Shown: positions 37,401-45,635, counted from the first letter of the stretch. The stretch: DNA of 64,000 bases from Pseudoalteromonas citrea (GCF_000238375.3 NZ_AHBZ03000022.1:186001-250000); one strand, 5' to 3'. Numbers and translations: made by a program. The notes: generated from the sequence alone by a model not told the origin.

Positions 37401-40400
37401 TGCTCGCATTTTTGTATAACTATCTGGTACTTGATTGTCTATGAAATTTGCCAGCGCAGCTAACGTTTTATTTTTGAAAACACGACTTACCGCAACTTTG
37501 CTCTTAAACTCTTTATTAACCTGTCCAATCATTTGCAAACATAGGATACTGTCACCACCAATTGCAAAGAAATCGGAGCTTGAATGCAACGTTTGGCTAT
37601 CAATGCCTAGTACCTTGCTCCATATGTCCACCAATTTTCTTTGTGTCTCAGACAAAGCGGTTTGGTGAGTTTGTTCTATCACGACTTCAAATGGATCCGG
37701 TAGCTTATTACGGTCGACTTTTCCACTGCTGGTATGTGGCATAGCATCCATTGCCACCAAGAAAGTCGGAACCATATAATCTGGACAGCGCTCTGTAATG
37801 AACGTGAGTAACTCGCTTTGATTAATATCTTTTTCAGACGAGTAATAACCAACTAATTGCTTGTGACCATTGCTGTTTTGTTTGATTGCTGCGACAGCTT
37901 GCTCAATGCCATTAAATGCCATTAACGCATGCTCTACTTCTCCCAGTTCGATTCGATAACCCCTCAGTTTAATCTGGCTATCAGCACGCCCAACAAATAC
38001 TATCTCGCCTTGAGGTGAGCGGGTAACGAGGTCTCCCGTTTTGTATAAACGCTCGCCTCGATTGCCTTTGACAAACTTTGCAGCAGTGAGTGATTCATTA
38101 TTGAGGTATCCCCTTGAAAGTCCCGTTCCGCCAACATACAACTCACCAATTGCACCAATAGGTAAAGTCTGTCCGGTGTGAGACATCACTATTGCATGAC
38201 GGTGAGATAGCGACTTTCCTATTGGTACGGCTCGGTATTGGTTCAATTTATCTAAAGTCAATTCGCACACCGTACTGAATGTAGTGTTTTCAGTAGGCCC
38301 GTAACCATTTAGTAAATGTTGTGGTGCAAAATCTGACCTTAGTAACTTTTCTAGTAAAGTACGATTTAGAGCCTCACCACCAACCAACAGGTAATGTAAT
38401 GATTTGAACAGTGTCGCATCCTGATGGAGCAGCTCATCAAACAAAGACTTAGTTAACCACACAACTGAAATTTGTTGAGTGGTAATTAGTTTATGTAACT
38501 TATTGACATTACTAAAGAGTTCTAAACGATCAGCAACCAATACTAATTTGCAAGCATTCAGTAATGCGCCCCAGATCTCAAATAATGAGGCGTCGAAACG
38601 GCGATCAGCCAAATACACAAACACGTCATCTGCTTGAATATTGATATAGTCTGCATCTCGCGTCAGAGACACAACACCACTATGTTGGATAAGTACCCCT
38701 TTCGGCGTACCTGTACTTCCAGATGTGTACATGACACAACATAGACTGCTGTCTTTGATTTTGACCCCTAAATTAGCTTGCGTACCCTTTTTTAGCTCTT
38801 CAGTTTTACTCAACAAATCGTAACAAACTAACTGTTCAGCAGATAAATACGGCAGATACTGTTCCGCACGTGTACTTTGACAAATGACCCATGACGCTGA
38901 AACATCTTTCAATGTGAACCCGATCTGGCTACCGTTACTCTCAAAACCCATAGGTACATAGGCGCAACCGAGTTTAAGCACTGCTAAGATAGCGATGATT
39001 TCTTCTATTGGGTCGTGTAAACAGATTGGCACTATAGTTTCAGGCGCAGGAGAGTACCTCGCTTGAAGGTATCGCGCTAACTGGTTTGCTCTATTATTTA
39101 AAGCTTCATAACTTAACGACTGACTTTCTAATTGCAGTGCGATGTGCTGAGGCTTGTTCTGTGCACATTGTTCAAAGATGTCAACTATCGAATAGGTAGA
39201 TGAACTTTTTTTAACTTCACATGATTCAGGTGTGACATAAGCAATTTCCCTCACCAATAGTGATGGCGATTGAATCAATTGAGACAATATTTTGTCCATA
39301 ACAGTGAAGAATCCTGTCATTAAAGACGCATCAAACAACTCTCCTGCATATCTTAGAGCTACTTGAACTTCTGATTGATATTCTTCGACTATCATCGCCA
39401 ACGGATAATCTAGTTTTTCAATCGTGGTAAGGTTGCCAATTTTCAACTGACTAAATTGCGCTTCATTGTTTAGCGAAGAAAAATTATTATGCACAAATAG
39501 AATATCAAAAATCCGTCGCCCTTCTTTTTGCAAGCTAGCCAAATAGGTTGAACTATTACTATTGAGATAGTTAATCTGTTGCTGTAATTGCTGCAGCGCG
39601 TCTTTAACACTCATATTTTGAATTTGTTGATGGTCAACAACAAGCGGTAAGGTGTTGATCAATAAACCGACGGAATCTTCAATACCGCTAATAGGTAAAT
39701 CACGACCTGAAATAGTTGCACCTGTGACTGTTTTTTGTTCAAACGAATAGATATTGATGATTTGGTGACATAAAAATTCAAATAGTGCATTTATGGTAAT
39801 GCCATGCTCTATACAGAATGTCCTAATGTTCGCACATGCTTGCGCATCATAGGTGTGATGTTCAATAGCTGGTTGCGAAACATATTTATAGGCCTTGAGG
39901 TCTTGAACTTCTTTGTGTTCAACGCTAACTAAGTCGCTCAATCTATTTTGTAGCGGAATCTCTGCCAGATGACGATCCCAATATTGCTGGTTTGGTTCGC
40001 TGTTATACTGTATGAAAGATTGGGCTTGTTGATAGCTAAAGTCTTCTCTAACCTTGATTTCATTGCCAGCCATAAGATCTAAATACAGCTCATGTACTTT
40101 GTTCATCAACAACAAACTGCTCCATCCATCTATGATGGCATGGTGGCAGCTAAACAGTAGCCTGTGAGAAGTTTCACTCAAAGATACTAAGTAGACCCTG
40201 AACAAACCTGACTCTGCCAAGTTAAAGCGTTGCTGTCTATCATCGTCCAATAGATCAGATAAATAAGCGTCCTGTTGCACCGCCGGCAAATCTTTAATGT
40301 CTAAATGTACCCAGCTTAATGAAGAAGTCTTATCAACAACTTGCAACAACTGTTCTTGCCACACAAATCTAGTCCGCAAAGATGCATACACGGTTTGCAC

Positions 40401-43400
40401 CGCTAACCATGCTTGCTTTAGTTGCTGCGGATCTATCTCGCAGTGGTAGTCCCAAAATGTTTGAACTTGGTAAGCGGTATCTGTATCACCTTGAGAAAGA
40501 GCATGATAAATAAAACCTTGTTGAAGGCTATTTGCTAAATAAACACCCGTTATTTCATTATCCTGCTGCAGTTCATCTAAATACTGTTCTGAGACAACAC
40601 TGTCAACATCATGAACCGTTAAATAGCTTCGTGATTGCGCTTTTGCAAAATGGCAGATCTCTTGTAAATATTGTTCAATATTTGCGGCAACCTGTGACGC
40701 CAGTAACTGATCGACATAACTTTCAACTGTAAAACACATAATTCCGTCGACAACTGATCCTGTGATAACCAGATGGTAACCGTCGTCGTTATTTGAATTG
40801 CTAAGCAATACCACGTTTTCATCGGTTAAGTGCCAGTCACTGTCTTGTAAAAACGTTGTGCTATGTTTTGATAATTGACCTAAGTAATTAAAACAGATTG
40901 ACGGTAATTGATGTGCATAGCCATGTAAAGCTCCAAAACCGACGCCTTTATCTGGAATTTTCCGCAGTAGTTCTTTCGTGTGCTTTATCGTCGAGGATAG
41001 CTTTTCATGAGCACTCAGTTTGAGTGGATATAACGAAGTAAACCAACCCATCGTACGACTAATATCAATACTGTGATCAAGCTCTTCACGACCGTGGCCT
41101 TCGAGCATAATTGCCGTGTTTACGTTACCAAATTGGTCCGCAAGTGTATGAGCAAGTGCGCTAAGTAAGAGATCATTGATTTCTGTGTTATAGATGGTGT
41201 TTGCTTCTTTTAAAAGCACGGTGGTATCAAGCGCAGAAACGCTAAAACTGGCAGTATAAGCTTGTAGAGATCGCTCTTTAACGTCTGAAAAAGGCTCATT
41301 AAAATCAGTAAGCTCCTGTTGCCAGTACATTTTATGCGATTGGTTCTGTACCGCATATTGGTTAACTGCCGAGATCCACTGACGATAACTAGATCCTTTC
41401 TGAGCTAATGTATTGCCGTCGTAGAATTGTTGTAAATCTTCCGTAAGCAAACGCCAACTCACCGTATCAACAACTAAATGATGGACCAAAAAGGCCACTC
41501 TGGCACTGCCGTCAGCAAATCCAGTAAGATAACTAACACTAAACAACGGTCCATGTTGTAAGTCAAAATTACACTGTTCGTCACGGCATTGGTCAATATA
41601 TTCTTCTGTACTGGCTACCTGATGTTGCTTAATATCGAGTGTTGAATGCGCAGTCGGATCGTAACATTGCGCCCATTCACCTGCTTCTTTTTGCCTGAAA
41701 CAAAGTGAAAATGCGTCATGATAAGTTAGCAATTCATTGACTGCTAAGTTTAGTTTTTCTAGATCAAGCTGAGGTGTTTTGATAAAAAACAATTGGCTCC
41801 ATTGTTCTGGAAAAGCGAATTGCTTGTCAAAAAACCACTGCTGAATTGGCAGTAGTGCAAATTCACCATTTAAGCGACCTTCTTCTCTTTGAATTAAAGT
41901 CGCTTTGCCAAGTTTGTTGAGCTGCACTTGCTCTGCAATTTTTTGTAAGGTGTTGCATGCAAACACTTCAGCTACAGTTAAATTACACTGAAATGCTTGC
42001 CTTATACGACTCGATAAACGAATCGCATCTATGCTATCGCCTCCAAGCTGAGTAAATTCCGCTGTCATATTAATATCTTGCTCAGGGATCCCCAGAACCT
42101 GTGACCAAATTGCCGCAACGTGTTCTTCTAATTCTGTTTTTGGTTTTTCCGTAACTTGGCTGTGTGAGAATGTTGGTACAGGGAGAGATTTATAATCTAA
42201 CTTACCATTTGCTGATAGTGGCAACGCATCCGTCGCAACATAAAACTCCGGGACCATATAGTCTTGCAGTTGCGTTATTAAATAAGCCTTAATGTCGTCT
42301 TGCTCTGTCGCTGAAGACGTCGAACTGACGTAATACGCAATCAGCGTTTTGCCGTCATAATTACCTTTGTAGTTGGTTAAAGAGTCTAAGGTTGTCACTG
42401 CACACGCACTGACGAGAGAACACATAGCAAGTTTTGCTTCAATTTCACCTAATTCAACACGGTAACCGCGGACCTTTAACTGACGGTCCTTACGGCCCAC
42501 AAACTCAATGTACCCAGCAGAGTTCATGATCCCTAAGTCGCCAGTTAGATATATTCTGCCAAGTTGTGAGTGAGTAGAAAAACTTTCAGCAGTACGCTGT
42601 GGATCTTGCCAATAGTTAAGCGCAACCCCTTCACCACCAATACAAATTTCGCCAACTTCACCAACATTGGCCGCCTGACCAGTTTCATCTAAAACGTGCA
42701 TGCTTTGATTTGGCATCGCGTATCCGTAAGGTATAGCCTCCCAAGTCGGGTCGATAATGGTTATTTCAAACCATATAGACCAAATACTGCCTTCTGTCGC
42801 ACCGCCCAAACTAACCACAATAGCAGATAAAAAAGTGCTTGCGATTTGAGTAGGTAAACTTAAGGGGAGTTTATCGCCGCTTAACAAAAATAAACGCAAC
42901 GTATTATTTTTCAGGTCATTGAATTCATATTCCTCGTGTAATAACTTGCTTAATTGAGGAACCGTATTCCAAATACTGATTTGATATTCTTCGACTACTG
43001 CACGCCAGTGTTCTGATTCTTTAGTTCTTTCTTGATCAGGAAAAACAACTCGTCCACCTACAATTAACAAACCAAAAATATCATACACAGATAAGTCGAA
43101 ACTCAATTCTGATAATGCTAATACAGAGTCATTTTCATTCACTGTATACTGCTTATTTACGGCTATTATCGTGTTTAGCGCACCTTGATGACTGATTGTC
43201 ACTCCCTTAGGCTTACCAGTTGATCCTGAGGTATAAATAACATACGCAACATCATCTCCTGCCACCTCTGGCCACGCTGTATATTTTAGATGCATCCCCT
43301 CTTGTACATCAGTGGCTAAATCTTCAATCACCAATAATCGGTAATCGTTTACAAATGACTCTTTAAACCCTTCTTGCTCATATACTTTTCGAGAAACCAA

Positions 43401-43787
43401 TACTGTCGCAACTTGTCCCTCTTGTAATACGCTTTTTAGTCTATCCGTTGGCCAATCGACATTTAAAGGTAAGTAAGCTTTGCCCGTTTTCATAATTGCC
43501 AGTGTCGCAATTGCTTGGTTAACACCTTTCTCGCTTAATACGGCAACCAACTTCGCGTCTTTTGAGATGTTGCTCAATTTCGAATCTTCGATTAAGTTAT
43601 AGGCAACACTCAACACTTGGGAATGAATTTCACCGTAAGTATAATCTTTACCAAGCGCAACATCGGATACAGCAACTGCATTCAAGTTCTTTCTTATTAA
43701 TACCGCTTCATGTAGCGTTGAACTTGTAATTAATAAATCATCATCACGGTTAGGCTCATAACCAGTGGACAAATTTGAATTAGTCAT
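31476..43787 (-). CDS. NRPS, 4103 aa: A(Cys)-T-E-C-A(Val)-T-T-E-Cy-A(Cys)-Ox-T
   Basis: First synthetase; it starts with an A domain and no condensation domain, so it is the loading protein. Approximate residues: A 22-535 (DLYNLSLIW, Cys); T ~577; E 635-1060 (HHLVVDTVSW); C 1075-1500 (HHAIIDGWS); A 1530-2030 (DAFWLGGTF, Val); tandem T at ~2071 and ~2147, both with GGDSILCLQM; E 2205-2625 (HHLIVDAVSW); Cy 2640-3075 (DLILLDAES); A from ~3116 (DLFNLSLIW, Cys-like). An FMN oxidase domain (~3630-3935, YRYPSAGTLYP) is inserted after core A8; then A10 (NGKVDR ~3990) and T ~4045. The A-Ox-T module after Cy should give a thiazole. AAGGAA precedes the ATG. No MbtH gene or PPTase is in the window. TAATG coupling to the next NRPS. 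Confidence 0.95.
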   Translation of the reverse strand: MTNSNLSTGYEPNRDDDLLITSSTLHEAVLIRKNLNAVAVSDVALGKDYTYGEIHSQVLSVAYNLIEDSKLSNISKDAKLVAVLSEKGVNQAIATLAIMKTGKAYLPLNVDWPTDRLKSVLQEGQVATVLVSRKVYEQEGFKESFVNDYRLLVIEDLATDVQEGMHLKYTAWPEVAGDDVAYVIYTSGSTGKPKGVTISHQGALNTIIAVNKQYTVNENDSVLALSELSFDLSVYDIFGLLIVGGRVVFPDQERTKESEHWRAVVEEYQISIWNTVPQLSKLLHEEYEFNDLKNNTLRLFLLSGDKLPLSLPTQIASTFLSAIVVSLGGATEGSIWSIWFEITIIDPTWEAIPYGYAMPNQSMHVLDETGQAANVGEVGEICIGGEGVALNYWQDPQRTAESFSTHSQLGRIYLTGDLGIMNSAGYIEFVGRKDRQLKVRGYRVELGEIEAKLAMCSLVSACAVTTLDSLTNYKGNYDGKTLIAYYVSSTSSATEQDDIKAYLITQLQDYMVPEFYVATDALPLSANGKLDYKSLPVPTFSHSQVTEKPKTELEEHVAAIWSQVLGIPEQDINMTAEFTQLGGDSIDAIRLSSRIRQAFQCNLTVAEVFACNTLQKIAEQVQLNKLGKATLIQREEGRLNGEFALLPIQQWFFDKQFAFPEQWSQLFFIKTPQLDLEKLNLAVNELLTYHDAFSLCFRQKEAGEWAQCYDPTAHSTLDIKQHQVASTEEYIDQCRDEQCNFDLQHGPLFSVSYLTGFADGSARVAFLVHHLVVDTVSWRLLTEDLQQFYDGNTLAQKGSSYRQWISAVNQYAVQNQSHKMYWQQELTDFNEPFSDVKERSLQAYTASFSVSALDTTVLLKEANTIYNTEINDLLLSALAHTLADQFGNVNTAIMLEGHGREELDHSIDISRTMGWFTSLYPLKLSAHEKLSSTIKHTKELLRKIPDKGVGFGALHGYAHQLPSICFNYLGQLSKHSTTFLQDSDWHLTDENVVLLSNSNNDDGYHLVITGSVVDGIMCFTVESYVDQLLASQVAANIEQYLQEICHFAKAQSRSYLTVHDVDSVVSEQYLDELQQDNEITGVYLANSLQQGFIYHALSQGDTDTAYQVQTFWDYHCEIDPQQLKQAWLAVQTVYASLRTRFVWQEQLLQVVDKTSSLSWVHLDIKDLPAVQQDAYLSDLLDDDRQQRFNLAESGLFRVYLVSLSETSHRLLFSCHHAIIDGWSSLLLMNKVHELYLDLMAGNEIKVREDFSYQQAQSFIQYNSEPNQQYWDRHLAEIPLQNRLSDLVSVEHKEVQDLKAYKYVSQPAIEHHTYDAQACANIRTFCIEHGITINALFEFLCHQIINIYSFEQKTVTGATISGRDLPISGIEDSVGLLINTLPLVVDHQQIQNMSVKDALQQLQQQINYLNSNSSTYLASLQKEGRRIFDILFVHNNFSSLNNEAQFSQLKIGNLTTIEKLDYPLAMIVEEYQSEVQVALRYAGELFDASLMTGFFTVMDKILSQLIQSPSLLVREIAYVTPESCEVKKSSSTYSIVDIFEQCAQNKPQHIALQLESQSLSYEALNNRANQLARYLQARYSPAPETIVPICLHDPIEEIIAILAVLKLGCAYVPMGFESNGSQIGFTLKDVSASWVICQSTRAEQYLPYLSAEQLVCYDLLSKTEELKKGTQANLGVKIKDSSLCCVMYTSGSTGTPKGVLIQHSGVVSLTRDADYINIQADDVFVYLADRRFDASLFEIWGALLNACKLVLVADRLELFSNVNKLHKLITTQQISVVWLTKSLFDELLHQDATLFKSLHYLLVGGEALNRTLLEKLLRSDFAPQHLLNGYGPTENTTFSTVCELTLDKLNQYRAVPIGKSLSHRHAIVMSHTGQTLPIGAIGELYVGGTGLSRGYLNNESLTAAKFVKGNRGERLYKTGDLVTRSPQGEIVFVGRADSQIKLRGYRIELGEVEHALMAFNGIEQAVAAIKQNSNGHKQLVGYYSSEKDINQSELLTFITERCPDYMVPTFLVAMDAMPHTSSGKVDRNKLPDPFEVVIEQTHQTALSETQRKLVDIWSKVLGIDSQTLHSSSDFFAIGGDSILCLQMIGQVNKEFKSKVAVSRVFKNKTLAALANFIDNQVPDSYTKMRAIWADVLGMNAADIAYDSDFFSIGGDSILCLQMINKVNKELQQNIPLRIVFKHKTIALLCNYVEKAEQSKLETPTQQPDSKLAEPLPLLPIQQWFFDLNVKREAHFNQSFLIHTPNLDVELLEKCFEALVSQHRIFSVGYQRTTNNIIEQRYLQAPRRPNIELIDVSTLSAETLQDKLTALQSNFDIAQGPLFNVAYLDGYDDGSARIFMAFHHLIVDAVSWRIILADFETLYSGESLAPASSTFANWTSAVINYGKEHQQEKAFWQTMTADINRDIFKDQLLENNKVHRVSFSLERDLTSELLQNTNQAFNTNINDILLSALGLALKDVTQHNVHHLVLEGHGREQVNDNVDVSRTVGWFTTLSPIRIAVAEQLSDTIKATKETLHRVPNKGLGYGALFGYAPDEMPSISFNYLGQFNEAANNGWYLADEPAGTNYHQDNINHNIIDINCYVKGGQFVVDTDSKLQLDTAQGLQDAFARHLKEVIRLCVAQQITEYTPSDFMSIRSSSDIDLLPTIREGAPHSWFEMTEIQKAYLLGRLGSFEIGNISNHIYYEHVFEQLDVEELQKALRRLIETEPVLRTIYSFELMKQRMLSMQEFGEYQLAVNDHHDVESQGSELHSIRARLSHQVYDPEVAPLFTFEVSIFKDVSYLHLSMDLILLDAESRRRLLGKLDMLYREPHAPLPEKVTSFKRYQGAYQALRQSPWYESDKQYWQEKLTTMPLRPELPLKVNPNEVSQPVFADHTLYVEPETWQKFKQKAQLHDVSPSAALLSLYGEVIGFHAGSSEFIMTMTVFNRYPLFDDVEQIMGDFTSTNLFHFSSRTKGLVETIKRTHNVMWDNIAHSLYTGLEVQRDLVQLRDLDIYKATSPIVFTGVLGNKNEKHDTRKFLDDSELKARRLWMGQTSQAWIDLQAIEVGDRFMSKWLYVDQLFDQDYIDTLNRSYCAIIEYLADNDWCEEITDLLRVSKQQQAVLEQTNYQPKETSNRLLCDLIPASDEVAVIEGDGTAFTYRELHTSTHNLTHLIAHRKPCSVHSGELMAVWCEKGMTQVISTLAIMKSGHAYLPLNVSWPIARMLTVLEEGNVTHILMSRAQYELHRHLKALQTYQILVVEDLLDEIKQDQSFIEAISDNVLPEITANDIAYVIFTSGSTGTPKGVVISHQGAINTIDAVIDRLAMTASDKILALSDLSFDLSVFDIFGTLAIGGTIIFPEQENVRDIASWRNLIEQYGVTLWNSVPQLAGLLFEEYHLNDIDNHSLRAFLLSGDKIPITLPKQLKAQFPQADILSLGGATEGSIWSIWHDITQTDPSWNTIPYGTAMPNQAMLVLNDLGQYCPFNVIGEIHIAGEGVALGYWHDEEKTQASFYQHPTLGRLYKTGDLGRLLENGSIEFVGRVDTQVKINGYRVEMGDVESAIQQLDGAEEVVVHVNRKDSSNTLLAFIKPSESLTFADEKLAFKLAQHGDQVTLSNNATKFELLQPESEFGNAQHYERKSYRVFDGPRVDKIQLESALQTLLSEDQVTVNKVPDFNSLSHYLYALSAVSADLNGLPKYRYPSAGTLYPIQVYLRINSDELSPLVPGEYYYDRRQHQLIKVAENTQASDETAVEVFLVKSLSAIEPIYGAASDFLSTLECGYIEGLLQRVRFQNESDTECALFYQRVISDKPLQVALQAEQHVVTQLNFKSAADATQKAPPHDFYLYVKHDEISGLSEGWYQLVDNKLVALDWLPLTEIDALDDNATIWNNAGFAVFFVSEGAQVTTAQYLDVGSCSQQLMEVLLEQSIGCCALGEVHKQHKAQLAEIFGESKVIHHLVAGSISDTAKSDKATSVINQITKLNTYFRNKITAQLPTYMMPEQLIFVEEFPLSANGKVDRKSLLEELESSDLSHREIVVPTNELEIKLVNLWGEILKVDVSTISIFDSFFRLGGNSLLAMQFISNVKKLFDFTLNLDEFYKKPDIAAISLMIGDESKEVEREVGEL

Positions 43788-43835
43788 ATCATTCCTTTAT
43801 AGACTTAGCCGTAAAAGCAAAGTAATTTACTCGAG

Positions 43836-43871
43836 AAAAAAAATGCCAACTAATTAAATGAGTTGGCATTT
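43836..43871 (-). terminator. Rho-independent terminator or attenuator between halogenase and first NRPS gene
   Basis: Stem ATGCCAACT/AGTTGGCAT (9 bp, extended by A-T pairs) with a 9-nt loop. On the minus strand it is followed directly by eight T and then CTCGAG, a textbook intrinsic terminator. It stands 21 bp after the halogenase stop and only 48 bp before the NRPS start, leaving little room for an independent promoter, so it may act as an attenuator inside the operon. Confidence 0.8.
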
Positions 43872-43892
43872 ATATTAAACCTATGTTTTTAT

Positions 43893-44786
43893 CTATTTAT
43901 TTTTAGCTCTGTGTTTAAAGTCGTAACCATTTAAATTTTTAGTCACAGTCTTATTGTGACCAAATTTATCTTCACCAGACACAAGAACTGAAGCATATTT
44001 TTCCAGGTTATAATTCTCACCATGGTCAGTTACAAAATCCATACCTGGAAAAATCTGCGTACTAGATTTAACATATCTCGCGTTCGTGCTATAGCGCCTT
44101 GAATCACTACTTGCATTAGGGACAGAACCATGTATGCAACGGGTCGTAAAAATAACAGCTTCCCCGGGTTTCATTTCCATATACACAGCATCTTCTTCTT
44201 TTGGTTCCCAATCTTTATCACGTTTTAGATCGGCAAATGTATAACCATAAAACCCTGTACTGTCATAATCGAACTTTTTCTCAAATACTTTCTGCTCATC
44301 AAAGTACATTATTTTATGAGAGCCAGGTTGAAATTTAAGACAACCATTTTCTTTGGTACTTTCAGTCCATGCAGTCCAAACTGTTAATACAATACCCCAA
44401 TCTGATTTTTCGTTTTGAATCAGTTGCGGAACTTTATTATTTGCATAAGCAAAACTTTCTACTTGATGCCACTCCGTTCCCTTATCTCCTGGAGACTTAG
44501 AAAATACTTCTGTTCGCCACAAAAACATATCATGACCCATTAAACTGGCTAGCCTATCGATTATTTTTGGATTAGTCGCATGGTCAGTTAAAAGATCAAT
44601 ATCTAGATGCCTATCATAATGATATTTATTAGGGCTATATACCTTACTTTCTTCAGAGATTAATTTTAAAAATATCTCATCCCACATTTCTTCCGCCTCT
44701 TCGACTTCATACACTTTAAAAGGCTTCACATAACCATTTTCATGAAAAAAATCAATTTCTTCTTGCGTTAATGAATAATCTGACAA
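43893..44786 (-). CDS. SyrB2/CytC3-type Fe(II)/2-oxoglutarate halogenase homologue
   Basis: 297 aa, phytanoyl-CoA dioxygenase superfamily, and close in motif order to NRPS halogenases: FFHENGYVKPF, NKYHYDRHLD, LWRTEVFSKSPG, GTEWHQVESFA, VWTAWTESTKENGCL, QPGSHK, IHGSVPN, NARYV. SyrB2 has the same order, including GTDWHQADTFA. Fe ligands would be His107 and His219, with Arg237 binding 2-oxoglutarate. At the ligand position where hydroxylases have Asp/Glu and known halogenases Ala/Gly, this protein has Val109, so a carboxylate is absent and chloride could bind. Such enzymes act on aminoacyl-carrier domains, here possibly Val on the tandem T domains. The start is a TTG with AAGGAA 8 nt upstream; an ATG nearby is out of frame. 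Confidence 0.85.
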   Translation of the reverse strand: MSDYSLTQEEIDFFHENGYVKPFKVYEVEEAEEMWDEIFLKLISEESKVYSPNKYHYDRHLDIDLLTDHATNPKIIDRLASLMGHDMFLWRTEVFSKSPGDKGTEWHQVESFAYANNKVPQLIQNEKSDWGIVLTVWTAWTESTKENGCLKFQPGSHKIMYFDEQKVFEKKFDYDSTGFYGYTFADLKRDKDWEPKEEDAVYMEMKPGEAVIFTTRCIHGSVPNASSDSRRYSTNARYVKSSTQIFPGMDFVTDHGENYNLEKYASVLVSGEDKFGHNKTVTKNLNGYDFKHRAKNK

Positions 44787-44843
44787 AACACATTTCCTTG
44801 TTAATATAAATTTGATATTCGATTAAAATAAATACGGAACCAA

Positions 44844-45635
44844 TTAAATTAAATGCTGATCCATTTCAAAGGCAGGGTTAAACTTGAGTGCACCGACCAC
44901 TTTCGCTGGTATCCCAACAACAGTTGAGCTAGGAGGGACATCCTTAAGCACAACACTACCAGCCCCAACCTTCGAACCCTTTCCTACTTCTATATTTCCG
45001 AGTATTTTTGCTCCAGAACAAAGTAGCGCGCCCTCTCGGATAGTTGGATGACGAGCACCCTTCTGTTTACCTGTTCCACCCAATGTCACTTCGTGGAGGA
45101 TAGAAACATTGTCTTCAACAACCGCCGTTTCCCCGATAACCACGCCTGTAGCATGATCAAAAAATAGACCTTTACCTAAACGAGCGGCAGGATGAATGTC
45201 GACAGAGAATATATTAGACATCTTTAATTGAATCATTTGCGCTGAATATTTATTACCGCTACACCATAATGCATGTGCAACTCTATATGCTTGAATAGCA
45301 ATATAGCCTTTTGCGAAAATAAAAGTTTGTAACATGCTTAAGGAAGCTGGATCTCTATCACAAAAAGCCAATAAATCAGCAATGGCAGAACGGCATATAT
45401 CTGGACATGAATCTATAGCTTTATAAATAATTTCATAAAACAAATTAAACTCACTTTCAACCGAGGAAAACAAATAATAATTCAAAACCGATGATAAACC
45501 AGACTTAAAATCACCAGGCAAAATTAAAAAACCCAATATATAATCATATAAAATCGGCTCCTCCACCTTTAAAATAGAAATAGTTTTATTTATTTCTTCC
45601 CATACAAACAGCTGCTCCACAACAGATTCTTCCAT
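44844..45635 (-). CDS. cysE: Serine O-acetyltransferase, cluster-associated
   Basis: CysE catalyses Ser + acetyl-CoA to O-acetylserine, the first step of cysteine synthesis. The protein has the helical N-terminal domain (about 1-140) and then a left-handed beta-helix of hexapeptide repeats: HPAARLGKGLFFDHATGVVI, GETAVV, HEVTLGGTGK, RHPTIREGALL, GAKILGNIEVG, VGAGSVVL, VVGIPAKVVG. The His of FDHATG and the GGTGK loop match active-site features of the family. At 263 aa it is typical. It is the first gene of the minus-strand cluster, 57 bp before the halogenase gene, and fits a pathway whose synthetases use five cysteines. A housekeeping cysE probably exists elsewhere. Confidence 0.92.
   Translation of the reverse strand: MEESVVEQLFVWEEINKTISILKVEEPILYDYILGFLILPGDFKSGLSSVLNYYLFSSVESEFNLFYEIIYKAIDSCPDICRSAIADLLAFCDRDPASLSMLQTFIFAKGYIAIQAYRVAHALWCSGNKYSAQMIQLKMSNIFSVDIHPAARLGKGLFFDHATGVVIGETAVVEDNVSILHEVTLGGTGKQKGARHPTIREGALLCSGAKILGNIEVGKGSKVGAGSVVLKDVPPSSTVVGIPAKVVGALKFNPAFEMDQHLI

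Noticed and set aside
43893-44786. Call as ordinary phytanoyl-CoA hydroxylase
   Set aside because: The carboxylate of the facial triad is missing (HQV) and motif order follows SyrB2; kept as halogenase homologue with the Val noted as odd.
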